DNA of 64,000 bases from Solirubrobacter deserti (GTDB lineage Bacteria; Actinomycetota; Thermoleophilia; Solirubrobacterales; Solirubrobacteraceae), in contig NZ_JAPCID010000006.1 of the NCBI RefSeq assembly GCF_027587175.1, positions 143,280 through 207,279 of the forward strand, in the 5' to 3' direction. How positions within the stretch are numbered: the stretch's first letter is position 1; each line of letters starts with the position of its first letter. Shown here in pieces: positions 34,421-42,683 of this stretch. The notes beneath the pieces are model-generated. The model was not told the DNA's origin. It made no database searches and saw only the letters and a list, made by a program, of their open reading frames with translations. The translations under genes were made by a program, and so were the position numbers.

Positions 34421-36588
34421 GCCGGGGACGATGGCACGTCCCGCTCGCGGACGCGGACCAGCCGCCGGCGCAGCTGCTCTCCCTCGACGTCCACGCGCGG
34501 GAGCACCCGGTCAAGCCACCCCGGCAGCCACCACGCGCGTTCGCCGAGCAGCGCGAGCAGCGCGGGGATCAACGTCATCCGCACGACGAAGGCGTCGACC
34601 AGGATTCCGAACGCGAGGGCGAAGCCGATCGACTTGATGATCGCGACGTCCTCGACGATGAAGCCCGCGAAGACCGCCGCCATGATCAGCGCGGCGCCGG
34701 TGACGACGCGGGCGCCGTGCCGGAAGCCCTCGGTGATCGCCCGCGTCGGCTGCGCGCCGTGGACGTGCTCCTCACGCATCCGCGAGACCAGGAACACCTG
34801 GTAGTCCATCGCGAGGCCGAACAGGATGCCGACGATGAAGATCGGCAGCACCGAGACGATCGGCGCCTGCTCGACGCCGAACACGCTCGAGAGCGCCCCC
34901 TGCTGGAAGACCCCGACGAGCGCGCCGAACGCGGCGCCGATCGTCAGCAGGAACCCGCCGACGGCCGTGAGCGGGACGAGGATCGACCGGAACGCGAGCG
35001 TCAGCAGCACGAACGCGAGCCCGACGATGACCGCGAGGTAGGGCACCAGCGCGCCGGAGAGGCGATCGGCGAAGTCGATGTTGGCCGCGGTCGGCCCGGT
35101 CACGAGGGTCCGGGCGTTCAGCTCGCCGTCGAGCGTGTCGGTGCGGTCCCGGATCCGCTGGACGAGGTCCTTCGTCGCGTCCGTGGACGGGCCGCTGCGC
35201 GGGGTGAGCGTGACGATCGCGGTGTCACCGCCCTCGTTGAGCGTCGGCTCGCTCACGTCGGCGACATCCGCGAGCCGGCCGAACTCCGCCGCGACCGCGT
35301 CGCCGGCGGCCTCGGCGTCGCCGCCGCGGCCGGCGTCGACCACGAGCGTGAGCGGTCCGTTGAAGCCCGGGCCGAAGCCCGCGACGAGCAGGTCATAGGC
35401 CTTGCGGTTGGTCTCCTGGGGCGCGGCGGTCGAGTCGTCGGGCTGGCCGAGGCGCATGTCGAGCACCGGGACCGACAGCGCGCTCAGCGCGAGCACCGAC
35501 AGCAGGACCGCGGGCCGCGGGTGCCGCGTGAGCAGGCCGACCCAGCGCGCCCCGAGGGTCGGCCGGGCCGCGCGCGGGCCGGTGTCGAAGTTCTTGCCCT
35601 TGGCGATCCGCCGGCCCGCGAAGCCCAGCAGGGCGGGCACGAGGGTGAGCGAGACCGCGACGGCCACGGCGACCGTCGCGGCCGCCGCGAGCCCCATCGC
35701 GCTCATGAACGGGATGCCGACGACGGTCAGCGAAGCGAGCGCGATCAGCACCGTCGCGCCCGCGAACACGACCGCGCTGCCGGCCGTGCCGACGGCGCGG
35801 CCGACGGACTCCTCGAGCTCCATCCCTTCGAACAGCTGCGTGCGGTGGCGCGAGATGATGAACAGCGCGTAGTCGATGCCGACGGCGAGGCCGAGCATCA
35901 GGGCGACGGTCGGGACCGTCGAGTCCATGTCGACGAAGCCGGTGGCCGCCGTGATGCCCATGATCCCGACGGCGACGCCGATCAGCGCTGTCAACAGCGG
36001 CAGCCCGGCGGCCACGAGCGAGCCGAACGTGATCGCGAGCACGAGCGCCGCGACGGCGAAGCCGAGGATCTCCCCGAGCCCGCCGAGGGAGGCCTCGGAG
36101 GCGACCGCGTCGCCGCCGAACTCGACCTGGACGTCGGCGGCGCGCGCGGTCCCGGCAGCGCGCTGCACGGCCTCGACCGACCCTTCAGGGATGTCCTCCG
36201 CCGTGGTGGCCCAGCTCACCTGGGCGAGCGCGACGCGCCCGTCCTCGGAGGTGACGGGCTCGCTGACGGCGGTCACGCCGGGTGCCTCGGCGGCACCGGC
36301 GACCGCGTCCGCGACGGCCGCCGCCCGCTCGCCGCCGGTCAGCTGCTCGCCCTTGGGTGCGGCGAACACGATCCGCCCGGACGCGCCGTTGGCCTGGGGC
36401 AGGCGTTCCTCGAGCAGGTCGACCGCCTCCTGCGACTCGGTGCCGGGCATCGTGGCGGAGTCGGTGGTGGGTCCGCTGAGCGTCGCGGCGGCCGCGAACA
36501 TGCCGCCGAGCACGACCAGCCAGACGGCCAGAAACGTCTTGCGGCGGCGGAAGGCCAAGCGGCCCAATCTGTAGAGAGCAGTTGCCAT
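34417..36588 (-). CDS. MMPL-family RND transporter
   Basis: 723 residues. Two repeats of one membrane helix, an exported porter domain and five more helices, as in actinobacterial MMPL lipid or drug transporters. MLGLAVGIDYALFIISRHR and the second-repeat FGLAMDYQVFLVSRMREE are the conserved GxxxDY helices that carry protons. The ATG has AGGAACC upstream. Its stop overlaps the pta ATG, placing pta and ackA downstream in one transcript, an unexpected pairing of a transporter with acetate metabolism. Confidence 0.93.
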   Translation of the reverse strand: MATALYRLGRLAFRRRKTFLAVWLVVLGGMFAAAATLSGPTTDSATMPGTESQEAVDLLEERLPQANGASGRIVFAAPKGEQLTGGERAAAVADAVAGAAEAPGVTAVSEPVTSEDGRVALAQVSWATTAEDIPEGSVEAVQRAAGTARAADVQVEFGGDAVASEASLGGLGEILGFAVAALVLAITFGSLVAAGLPLLTALIGVAVGIMGITAATGFVDMDSTVPTVALMLGLAVGIDYALFIISRHRTQLFEGMELEESVGRAVGTAGSAVVFAGATVLIALASLTVVGIPFMSAMGLAAAATVAVAVAVSLTLVPALLGFAGRRIAKGKNFDTGPRAARPTLGARWVGLLTRHPRPAVLLSVLALSALSVPVLDMRLGQPDDSTAAPQETNRKAYDLLVAGFGPGFNGPLTLVVDAGRGGDAEAAGDAVAAEFGRLADVADVSEPTLNEGGDTAIVTLTPRSGPSTDATKDLVQRIRDRTDTLDGELNARTLVTGPTAANIDFADRLSGALVPYLAVIVGLAFVLLTLAFRSILVPLTAVGGFLLTIGAAFGALVGVFQQGALSSVFGVEQAPIVSVLPIFIVGILFGLAMDYQVFLVSRMREEHVHGAQPTRAITEGFRHGARVVTGAALIMAAVFAGFIVEDVAIIKSIGFALAFGILVDAFVVRMTLIPALLALLGERAWWLPGWLDRVLPRVDVEGEQLRRRLVRVRERDVPSSPA

Positions 36589-36736
36589 CGGAGGTTCCTC
36601 GGTGGGGAGCAGGGTTCGCCTTCACCATCGGGGTCGCGGCGCGCCGCGACGACCGCCGAAGGAGCCCTTCTGCTTGGCCCACGAGGACGCATCCGGTTCC
36701 GCCTTTAGGGGGAAGCGGCCGGGCGCCGCGCGCCTC

Positions 36737-36742
36737 TACGCT
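36737..36742 (+). promoter_or_regulatory. -10 box, leaderless-type
   Basis: TACGCT ends 6 nt before the GTG at 36749. Confidence 0.42.
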
Positions 36743-36748
36743 GGCTGC

Positions 36749-37903
36749 GTGCCTCGACGCGCCGATGTGCTGTGGACCGCGCTGGTGACCGCGGCGGCGC
36801 TCGCGGTGTTGCAGGTCGATCTCGCACGCACGACGCCGCCCGATCGCGCCCCCGACCTGCTCGGCGCGTTGCTCGTGATCGCGGCCTGCGCGCCGCTCGC
36901 CGTCCGGCGCGAGCACCCGCTGGCGGCGGCGGTCGTCGCGCTGCCGTTCGCCGGGGCCGCGCTGTCGCTCGGCTACTCGGTGATCGTGCCGGTGCTGCTC
37001 GCGCTCATGCTCGGCGGCCGCGCGGCGCTCGTCAGCGCGCACCGGGTGACGGTCCCGCTCGCCGCGTACACCGGGACCGTGATGGCGGCGGCGGTGGCGA
37101 TCACGGGCGAGGACAGCCCGGTGCTGGTGCGGATCCTCGGCGGTGTCGCGATCGGCGTCACGGCCGTGCTGATCGGCGATGCGATCCGCAGCGAGCGCGA
37201 ACGGGTCCGCGAGGCGCAGGAGCTCGCGCGCCGGATCGCGGAGCTGCGCGACCGCGACGTCGAGCGCGCGGTCGTCGAGGAGCGGCTGCGGATCGCCCGC
37301 GACGTGCACGACATCACCGGTCACCATCTGAGCGCGATCTCCCTCCAGGCCGCGGGCGCCGGACGCACCACGACCGACCCGGGCGCGCGTGCCGCCCTGG
37401 AACGCATCCACCGGCTCACCTCGGAGGCGCTCGGCCAGACGCGGCGCACGCTCGGCGTCCTGCGGGAGTCGGGACCGGCCGCCCGCGCACCGGCGCCGCG
37501 GCTGGGGCACGTCGAGGAGCTGCTGGACCCGGCGCGCGACGCCGGCCTCGCCGTCGACCTGCGCGTGGACGGGGCCGACCGCCCGCTCTCGGACGAGCTC
37601 GAGGTCTGCGCCTACCGGGTCGTGCAGGAGTCGCTGACCAACGTCGTTCGCCACGCGGGCGCGAGCGCGGTTCGCGTGCGGATCGCCTACGGGGAGCACG
37701 AGTTGCTGATCGCCGTCGACGACGACGGCGTCGGCGGCCCCGCCCGGCCCGGCGGCGGCATCGAGGGGATGCGCGAGCGCGTCGCGATCGTCGGCGGCCG
37801 CTTCTCGGCGGGCCCGACCGCCGGCGGCGGCTGGTCGGTGCGGGCGGCGCTGCCGCTGGACGCGGAGCCGGCGCCGGCGCGTGTCGCCGGGGTGGCGCCG
37901 TGA
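36749..37903 (+). CDS. Sensor histidine kinase, NarL/DesK type
   Basis: 384 residues. About four to five membrane helices in the first ~150 residues with little exported loop (intramembrane-sensing layout), a short coiled coil, then the HisKA_3 dimerisation motif RLRIARDVHDITGHHLSAI with the phosphorylated His in RDVHD, and a HATPase domain (VVQESLTNVVRHAGAS, DDDGVGG, GIEGMRERV). The signal is unknown. The GTGA overlap with the response regulator gene shows a cognate pair. It is divergent from the MMPL gene, a possible target. Confidence 0.92.
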   Translation: MPRRADVLWTALVTAAALAVLQVDLARTTPPDRAPDLLGALLVIAACAPLAVRREHPLAAAVVALPFAGAALSLGYSVIVPVLLALMLGGRAALVSAHRVTVPLAAYTGTVMAAAVAITGEDSPVLVRILGGVAIGVTAVLIGDAIRSERERVREAQELARRIAELRDRDVERAVVEERLRIARDVHDITGHHLSAISLQAAGAGRTTTDPGARAALERIHRLTSEALGQTRRTLGVLRESGPAARAPAPRLGHVEELLDPARDAGLAVDLRVDGADRPLSDELEVCAYRVVQESLTNVVRHAGASAVRVRIAYGEHELLIAVDDDGVGGPARPGGGIEGMRERVAIVGGRFSAGPTAGGGWSVRAALPLDAEPAPARVAGVAP

Positions 37904-38568
37904 GCATCCGCGTGATCGTCGCCGACGACCAGGCGATCGCCCGCCAAGGCCTGCGGATGATCCTCGAGAGCGAGCCGGACATCGAGGTCGTGGGGGAGGC
38001 CGTCGACGGCCTCGACGCGCTCGGCCAGGTCGAGCGTCGCGCGCCCGAAGTCCTGCTCATCGACATCCGCATGCCGCGCATGGACGGGCTCGAGGCCGCG
38101 CGCCGCCTGCGCGACACCGCCGGCGTCGAGGTGATCGTGATCACGACGTTCGACCTCGACGAGTACGTCTTCGAGGCGCTGCGCGCCGGAGCGGTCGGCT
38201 TCCTCGTCAAGGACTCGCCGCCCGATCGCATCATCGACGCCGTCCGCGCGGTCGCCCGCGGCGACGCGCTGATCTCGCCCGAGGTGACGCGCCGTCTGCT
38301 CGACCAGTTCGTCTCGGCCGCGCCGGCCCGCGCCGGCGATCCCGCGCTCGCCGACCTGACCCCGCGTGAGCGCGACGTCCTGCTCGGCATCGCCGCCGGG
38401 CGCAGCAACGCCGACATCGCCGCCCACCTGCACCTGGAGGAGAGCACCGTCAAGAGCCACGTGGGGCGCATGCTCGCCAAGCTCGAGCTCACCAGCCGCG
38501 TCCAGGCGGTGATCTTCGCCTACGAGACCGGCCTGGTCGCACCGGGCACCGCGCGCGAGTTGCCCTAG
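37900..38568 (+). CDS. LuxR/NarL-family response regulator
   Basis: 222 residues. Intact receiver: acidic pair ADD near the N-terminus, phospho-acceptor D55 in LLIDIRMPRMDG, and a conserved Lys in GFLVKDSPP. The C-terminal LuxR helix-turn-helix is LTPRERDVLLGIAAGRSNADIAAHLHLEESTVKSHVGRMLAKL. GTG start overlaps the kinase gene. Its TAG stop forms part of the next gene's -10 box. Confidence 0.93.
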   Translation: MSIRVIVADDQAIARQGLRMILESEPDIEVVGEAVDGLDALGQVERRAPEVLLIDIRMPRMDGLEAARRLRDTAGVEVIVITTFDLDEYVFEALRAGAVGFLVKDSPPDRIIDAVRAVARGDALISPEVTRRLLDQFVSAAPARAGDPALADLTPRERDVLLGIAAGRSNADIAAHLHLEESTVKSHVGRMLAKLELTSRVQAVIFAYETGLVAPGTARELP

Positions 38569-38571
38569 GGT
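38566..38571 (+). promoter_or_regulatory. -10 box overlapping the response-regulator stop
   Basis: TAGGGT starts with the TAG stop of the response regulator and ends 7 nt before the ATG at 38579. Confidence 0.45.
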
Positions 38572-38578
38572 GGGTGCC

Positions 38579-39577
38579 ATGGAGGGTTCACAGCGGTTCG
38601 GCGTGCGCGGCGACTCACCCGGCCATGCCGGGATCGGCGGGACGTTCGCCGGCCGCCGGCTGGTGCTCGATGCCGAAGGGCTCGAGGGGGTCGACGTGGC
38701 GGTCGTCGGCGCGCCGTTCGACGACGGCACGTCCAACCGGCCGGGCGCGCGGTTCGGCCCGCGCGCGATTCGCGCCGCCGACGACGGCGGGCACGCCGGG
38801 CGCCCGCACCTCGGCACCGGGCTGGACCCGTTCGCCGTGTTCGAGGTGATCGACCACGGCGACTGCACCGTCGCCCCCGCCGATCTGGAGCGCTCGCACG
38901 AGCACCTCGCGGACGTCCTGCGCAGCGTCCTCGCGGCCGGCGCCGTGCCGCTCGTGCTCGGCGGTGACCACTCGCTGTCGTTGCCGACCCTGCGCGTGCT
39001 CTCAGAACGGTATGGCCGCGACGGGTACGCCGTCGTGCACTTCGACACCCACGCCGACACCGCCGCCGAGCTCTACGGCGTGCGGATCTCCCACGGCACG
39101 CCGTTCCGCGTCGCGGTCGAGGAGGGCTACCTGGACGGCCGTCGCGCGGTCCAGATCGGCCTGCGCGGCACGTGGCCGGGCCCGGACGACTTCACCTGGA
39201 TGCGCGAAGCCGGCTTCCGCTGGCACACGATGGACGAGATCGAGGAGCGCGGCCTGCACCGCGTCCTCGACGACGCGATCGCGCACGTGGCCGGCGCGGC
39301 GCCGCGCGTCTACCTCACCGTCGACGTCGACGTCCTCGATCCGGCCTTCGCGCCCGGCACCGGCACACCCGAGCCGGGCGGGCTCTCCACCCGCGAGCTG
39401 CGCGGGGCGTTGCGCCGGGTGGCCTCCGAGCTGGAGATCTGCGCCGCCGACGTCGTCGAGGTGTGCCCGCCGTTCGACGTGGCCGGAATCACCGCGCTGG
39501 CCGCCGAGCGGATCGCGCTCGACATCCTCACCGGTATGGCGTCCAGGCGGGCGTCATCTTCGGCTGGGCGACGGTGA
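38579..39577 (+). CDS. Agmatinase/arginase-family ureohydrolase
   Basis: 332 residues. Manganese ligands are all present: His in GGDHSLSLPTL, Asp/His/Asp in HFDTHADT, and the Asp pair in DVDVLDPAFAPGTGTPEPGG. The FDDGTSNRPGARFGPRAIR region is typical of agmatinase-like members. Hydrolyses a guanidino compound to urea plus an amine; agmatine is the likeliest but guanidinobutyrate-type substrates cannot be excluded. ATG chosen over the GTG 9 nt upstream because of the TAGGGT box. Confidence 0.9.
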   Translation: MEGSQRFGVRGDSPGHAGIGGTFAGRRLVLDAEGLEGVDVAVVGAPFDDGTSNRPGARFGPRAIRAADDGGHAGRPHLGTGLDPFAVFEVIDHGDCTVAPADLERSHEHLADVLRSVLAAGAVPLVLGGDHSLSLPTLRVLSERYGRDGYAVVHFDTHADTAAELYGVRISHGTPFRVAVEEGYLDGRRAVQIGLRGTWPGPDDFTWMREAGFRWHTMDEIEERGLHRVLDDAIAHVAGAAPRVYLTVDVDVLDPAFAPGTGTPEPGGLSTRELRGALRRVASELEICAADVVEVCPPFDVAGITALAAERIALDILTGMASRRASSSAGRR

Positions 39578-39940
39578 CCGGTCGGACGGTGGACACTGCG
39601 CTCGTGCCCATCGACGAGTAGGCCCTCGTGACGGCAGGAGTGGACACGGCCGTCAAGACGGGTGCCGGTCCGGTCGAAGTTGCGGGAGGGGGACTCGATG
39701 CCGGCGCATATCCAAGTTCGCGCGGAGGCGTGAGTTGTACGAGAGCCGGGATCGGTACGGACCGGGCTGTGGCTCCGCCGAGCTGCGTTCGTCCTGACCG
39801 CTCCCGCGGGCTCCCACTCGAGCTCTTCGAACTTCCTCGAACTGTTTGGAACCAACGGCGCTCATCGCGATTCTCTCGTTCCGCAGTCGTCGGCTCGCGA
39901 GCCGACGACAGACCGAGATCAACGGAACGGGAGACCGATC
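39578..39940. other. Intergenic region without a supported gene
   Basis: 363 bp. No frame here has convincing composition or homology. GC falls towards the 3' end (around 39840-39890). The notable element is the 24-nt palindrome at 39886-39909. Confidence 0.5.
39886..39909. repeat. 24-nt perfect palindrome
   Basis: GTCGTCGGCTCG followed directly by its exact complement, ending 31 nt before the small secreted-protein gene. It may be an operator, a terminator hairpin or a leader hairpin for that gene. Confidence 0.65.
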
Positions 39941-40312
39941 ATGAACTTGACACGGAAGGCTTTGGTCGCCGCAGTCACCGTTGCAGCGACCGCCGTCCCG
40001 GTGGCCGGCCACACTGCCGCGGCCGCCCAGGCCCCCGCCCTAAGCACGGCCCCGCCCGCGACGATCACCTCGTTCGCTGCCGGCCCGGCCGCTTCCACGA
40101 GCACGCGCGTCCCCGCCGCGCGGCGCGCATGCGGCTTCGTCGGCGGCGAAACGTACCGCCATTGCGCAACGCGGGGGCGCGTCCTCATCGACGCCGAGAA
40201 CATCTGGGGGACGACCTACAGGAACATCTGCGTCAAGCCCGGGGACACGCACCTCGGATACCTGTCGTACTGGGTGATCGCCTACGCGTGGTACATCGGC
40301 AGGACCTGCTGA
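39941..40312 (+). CDS. Small secreted DUF6355-like protein
   Basis: 123 residues. Signal peptide ~1-28 (MNLTRKALVAAV, AAAAQA), a Pro/Thr/Ser/Ala linker to ~60, then a compact domain with four cysteines (ACGFVG, YRHCA, NICVKPG, GRTC), aromatics and glycines in the pattern of the small DUF6355 proteins found in actinomycetes. The even cysteine number suggests two disulfides. Function is not established. A GGAACGGGAG site precedes the ATG. It stands alone. Confidence 0.68.
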   Translation: MNLTRKALVAAVTVAATAVPVAGHTAAAAQAPALSTAPPATITSFAAGPAASTSTRVPAARRACGFVGGETYRHCATRGRVLIDAENIWGTTYRNICVKPGDTHLGYLSYWVIAYAWYIGRTC

Positions 40313-40584
40313 CGACACGGATCAGCCTCTAGTGCTCGAGTAATCCGAGGAGCGCCTTGCCGCGCGACGAGCCCTGCAACTTCCAAAGCGTCGAGGTGGG
40401 AGGTCGCGGGAGCTCGGACCCGCGTCGAGCGCCCGCGCCTTCCCGAGCGGGACCGTCGGGAGCGGGTAGGGCGTGCGACGCGAGCCTCACCCGCGACCGA
40501 ATGATCAACGACGCAGCGCGCAAACACAACGGGCTCGGGTAGGACGCAGATGCGACGTCGCACCGCCAAACGTAGGAGGCTCAC
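40313..40584. other. Intergenic region, nothing recognised
   Basis: 272 bp. Open frames on the minus strand lack start signals and homology. The last 15 nt carry the TAGGAGG binding site of the following small gene. Confidence 0.45.
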
Positions 40585-40716
40585 ATGCAGACCGTCTCAG
40601 TGCCCGTCCCCGATCCGGCTCCGCCGCAGCCGTACCCGGGAGAGCCCGTTCCTGACCCGACGCCGCCGAACCCCGGGCCGCCCACGCCCCCTGGCCCAGA
40701 CCCGGTACCCGGCTGA
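40585..40716 (+). CDS. 43-residue proline-rich peptide
   Basis: Nearly half the residues are proline, in PVPDP, PGEPVPDPTPP and PNPGPPTPP units, with only Met, Gln, Thr, Val, Ser, Asp, Glu, Tyr, Asn and Gly besides Ala. There is no Lys, Arg, Cys or signal peptide. The net charge is strongly negative. The ATG has one of the best binding sites in the window (TAGGAGG, 7 nt spacing), the main argument that it is real. Likely an extended polyproline-type chain. No family recognised. Confidence 0.5.
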   Translation: MQTVSVPVPDPAPPQPYPGEPVPDPTPPNPGPPTPPGPDPVPG

Positions 40717-40762
40717 GGTCGCGCTGGCGAGCTGGCCTCGTCGTGGCGCTCGGTGACGCTGC

Positions 40763-41212
40763 TCACCGGAGCCAGATCGCGCCCTCCCGGACCGTGACCG
40801 GGTACGTCTTGAGCCGCGCCATCTCGCCGAACCCTCGTACCGCGGCGGAGTAGGGCTTGAAGCCGAACACGCGTCCCTTCGGCCCCGACGTCATCGAACC
40901 GCTGTGGACATTGAAGCGAGCGCGGTGCCACGGGCACTCGAGGCAGCCGTCCTCGGTCACCTGGCCGCGGCCCAGCTTGGCGAACTGGTGCCGGCAGACG
41001 TTGGAGACCGCGAACGGCTCGCCGCCGGCCATGCCCACCGCCAGCACGCCGTGCTCAGCGGTCCGCACCTCGACGACGCCCCGGTCGCCGAGCGCGTCGA
41101 TGTCCACGAGGCGGTCCCCGGCGGCCACTCGCAGCTCACCGTGCGTGACGGGCGGCAGCGCGCCCGCGGTCGGCACGGCGCGTCCTTCGGGTTCGTTGCG
41201 CAGAAGTCCCAT
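40763..41212 (-). CDS. Rieske [2Fe-2S] domain protein
   Basis: 149 residues. Cluster ligands are CRH in SNVCRHQFAKLG and CPWH in GCLECPWHRARFNVHSG, the C-x-H/C-x2-H Rieske pattern. There is no membrane anchor and no oxygenase catalytic domain, so it is probably a soluble ferredoxin-like electron carrier. No oxygenase is adjacent. ATG start without a good binding site. Confidence 0.87.
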   Translation of the reverse strand: MGLLRNEPEGRAVPTAGALPPVTHGELRVAAGDRLVDIDALGDRGVVEVRTAEHGVLAVGMAGGEPFAVSNVCRHQFAKLGRGQVTEDGCLECPWHRARFNVHSGSMTSGPKGRVFGFKPYSAAVRGFGEMARLKTYPVTVREGAIWLR

Positions 41213-41452
41213 GCCCGACGTACGCGCGCGAGGCGATCGTATCGCCGACGCCTGTCTTAGATGCGACGGCGGCCCAGCGTGGGCCGTGGGTCACCGTGAC
41301 GACCAGCATCAACGTGTCCGAGCCATAGCCCAGTTGATCTGGGGTGCATACCTCGCGTTCGCGAGCTCGATCGTGCTCGCTGTCGCCGCAGGTCCGGCCT
41401 CGAGGAGCAGCCGCGAGGTGCTCGCGTAGTCCCTGCGTGGGCTGTTCCCGGC
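41213..41452. other. Intergenic region, nothing firm
   Basis: 240 bp between two minus-strand genes. A short plus-strand frame ending at 41429 encodes one hydrophobic helix (IWGAYLAFASSIVLAVAAG), possibly a gene remnant. Confidence 0.35.
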
Positions 41453-41986
41453 CTAGAGCGGCTCCGGCTGGGGGAGGCGTAGCTCCATGAACCGCGCGAT
41501 GCCGTCGACCGCAGCGATGCCGTCGAACTCGCGGCCGGCGTAGGGATCGTGGTCGACAAAGCCGGCGCTCGCATAGAGTCCGTGCGCCTCAGCCATCCAG
41601 GGTGCCGTCTCGAGACGCAATCGCGTCAAACCCGCTCGCTGGGCGTCGCCGATGAGCGCGCTGAGCACAGCGCGCCCGATCCCCCGCCGGCGCGCCGCCG
41701 GCTCGACGTACATGCGCTTGATCTCGCCCACCCCGTCGCCGAGGTGCCGGAGAGCTCCGGTCGCGCTCGCCTGTCCGTCAACCTCCGCCACGTAGAGCAC
41801 GTTCGGCGCGTCCAGAAGCGGCTCGATCTCGGTCAGCAGGTCCGCGCCCGGCGCGAGCTCGGCCAGGACGAGGCCATACTCGCGCTGCGCCCGTTCGGCC
41901 ACGGCGGCTCCGTAGGCCGCGAGCAGCGCCTCGACGGCGCTCAAGTCGTCGCGCCGCGTGAGCCTGCGCAAGTCGACGACGGTCAC
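41453..41986 (-). CDS. GNAT-family N-acetyltransferase
   Basis: 177 residues. Acetyl-CoA site IKRMYVEPAARRRGIGRAVLSALI (motif A, R/Q-x2-G-x-G/A) and RLRLETAPWMAEAHGLYASAGFV (motif B) are clear. The C-terminus resembles the ElaA/YjdJ-type small acetyltransferases. Substrate unknown. GTG start overlaps the stop of the upstream cupin-like gene by 4 nt. Confidence 0.9.
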   Translation of the reverse strand: MTVVDLRRLTRRDDLSAVEALLAAYGAAVAERAQREYGLVLAELAPGADLLTEIEPLLDAPNVLYVAEVDGQASATGALRHLGDGVGEIKRMYVEPAARRRGIGRAVLSALIGDAQRAGLTRLRLETAPWMAEAHGLYASAGFVDHDPYAGREFDGIAAVDGIARFMELRLPQPEPL

Positions 41987-42375
41987 GGCTGGGACCCGGA
42001 GATCGGGGCGATCATCTCGACGCCGCGGCGCGCGACGAGCTCGAGCGCATCGCGCATCGTCGACTCGGTCAGGGCCCCGGCCGGAGCGACGCGCTCGAAC
42101 GGCTCGCCCGGCGTGTGCACGACGAGGGCCGGGGCCGCGGCGCTCGACGCGCGGATCGTGCGTGACTGGCCGGCCGGGATGGGCGCGACCGCTCGGGCCG
42201 CGCCGGTGCTGTGTTGCACGGTCCCGCCTTCGTCGGCGCTGTAGAACGCGACTTCTCCGTCGAGTGCGCCGTGGCGCTCGTTGGCAGCGTGGCGCTGCAT
42301 GAGCGGTGGGCCACTGTCGACCTCGGTGGCGAACAGCGCGCCGGTGCGAGCGCGCGCGATGCTGAGCGTGTCCAT
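41983..42375 (-). CDS. Cupin-like small protein
   Basis: 130 residues from the ATG at 42375. The sequence has the alternating strand-turn character of a cupin half-barrel: EVDSGPPLMQRHAANERHGALDGEVAFYSADEGGTV, IPAGQSRTIRASSAAAPALVVHTPG. The usual cupin metal-binding histidines are only partly present. GTGA overlap with the GNAT gene means the pair is co-translated. Role unknown. Confidence 0.6.
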   Translation of the reverse strand: MDTLSIARARTGALFATEVDSGPPLMQRHAANERHGALDGEVAFYSADEGGTVQHSTGAARAVAPIPAGQSRTIRASSAAAPALVVHTPGEPFERVAPAGALTESTMRDALELVARRGVEMIAPISGSQP

Positions 42376-42683
42376 ACGCCGCCTGACGCCGGGACCCCGC
42401 CCGGTATGCCCGGACTTCCGCCCGGTTGCTGGCCCTGCGCCTCGTGAAAGGTGCGGCACCGCCCCGATAACGAGGTGTAGTCGCCCGGGACGTCCAGCGG
42501 CCCGACGCGGACGTGCACATTCTGCTGTACAGTAGTGCCCAACGTAATGGCCACCACCTCTCCGTTTTCTGCCGTGCGCCGCGCCCGCGCCGGTGAAGGG
42601 CCCGCGCTCGCCGCATGCCGGCGTCAACGATCTCCTGCCGCGCGTCCCGGCCTGGAGATGAGCTCGGAGCGGGGACCGGTTCG
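42376..42683. other. Divergent intergenic region with a possible gene fragment
   Basis: 308 bp. On the minus strand, ~42412-42557 translates to VQQNVHVRVGPLDVPGDYTS with GC-rich third positions, coding-like but in a different frame from the cupin gene; it may be a small gene or a fragment. CTGTACAG at 42525-42532 is an 8-bp palindrome. The local GC dip suggests promoters here. Confidence 0.35.

Noticed and set aside
34336..36708. A 790-codon plus-strand frame opposite the MMPL gene
   Set aside because: Highly charged, repetitive shadow composition with no domain.
40313..40584. HTH-like minus-strand fragment (SHLDALEVAGLVARQG)
   Set aside because: A few residues resemble a winged-helix segment, but there is no start signal, the frame is not otherwise protein-like and the similarity is too short to trust.
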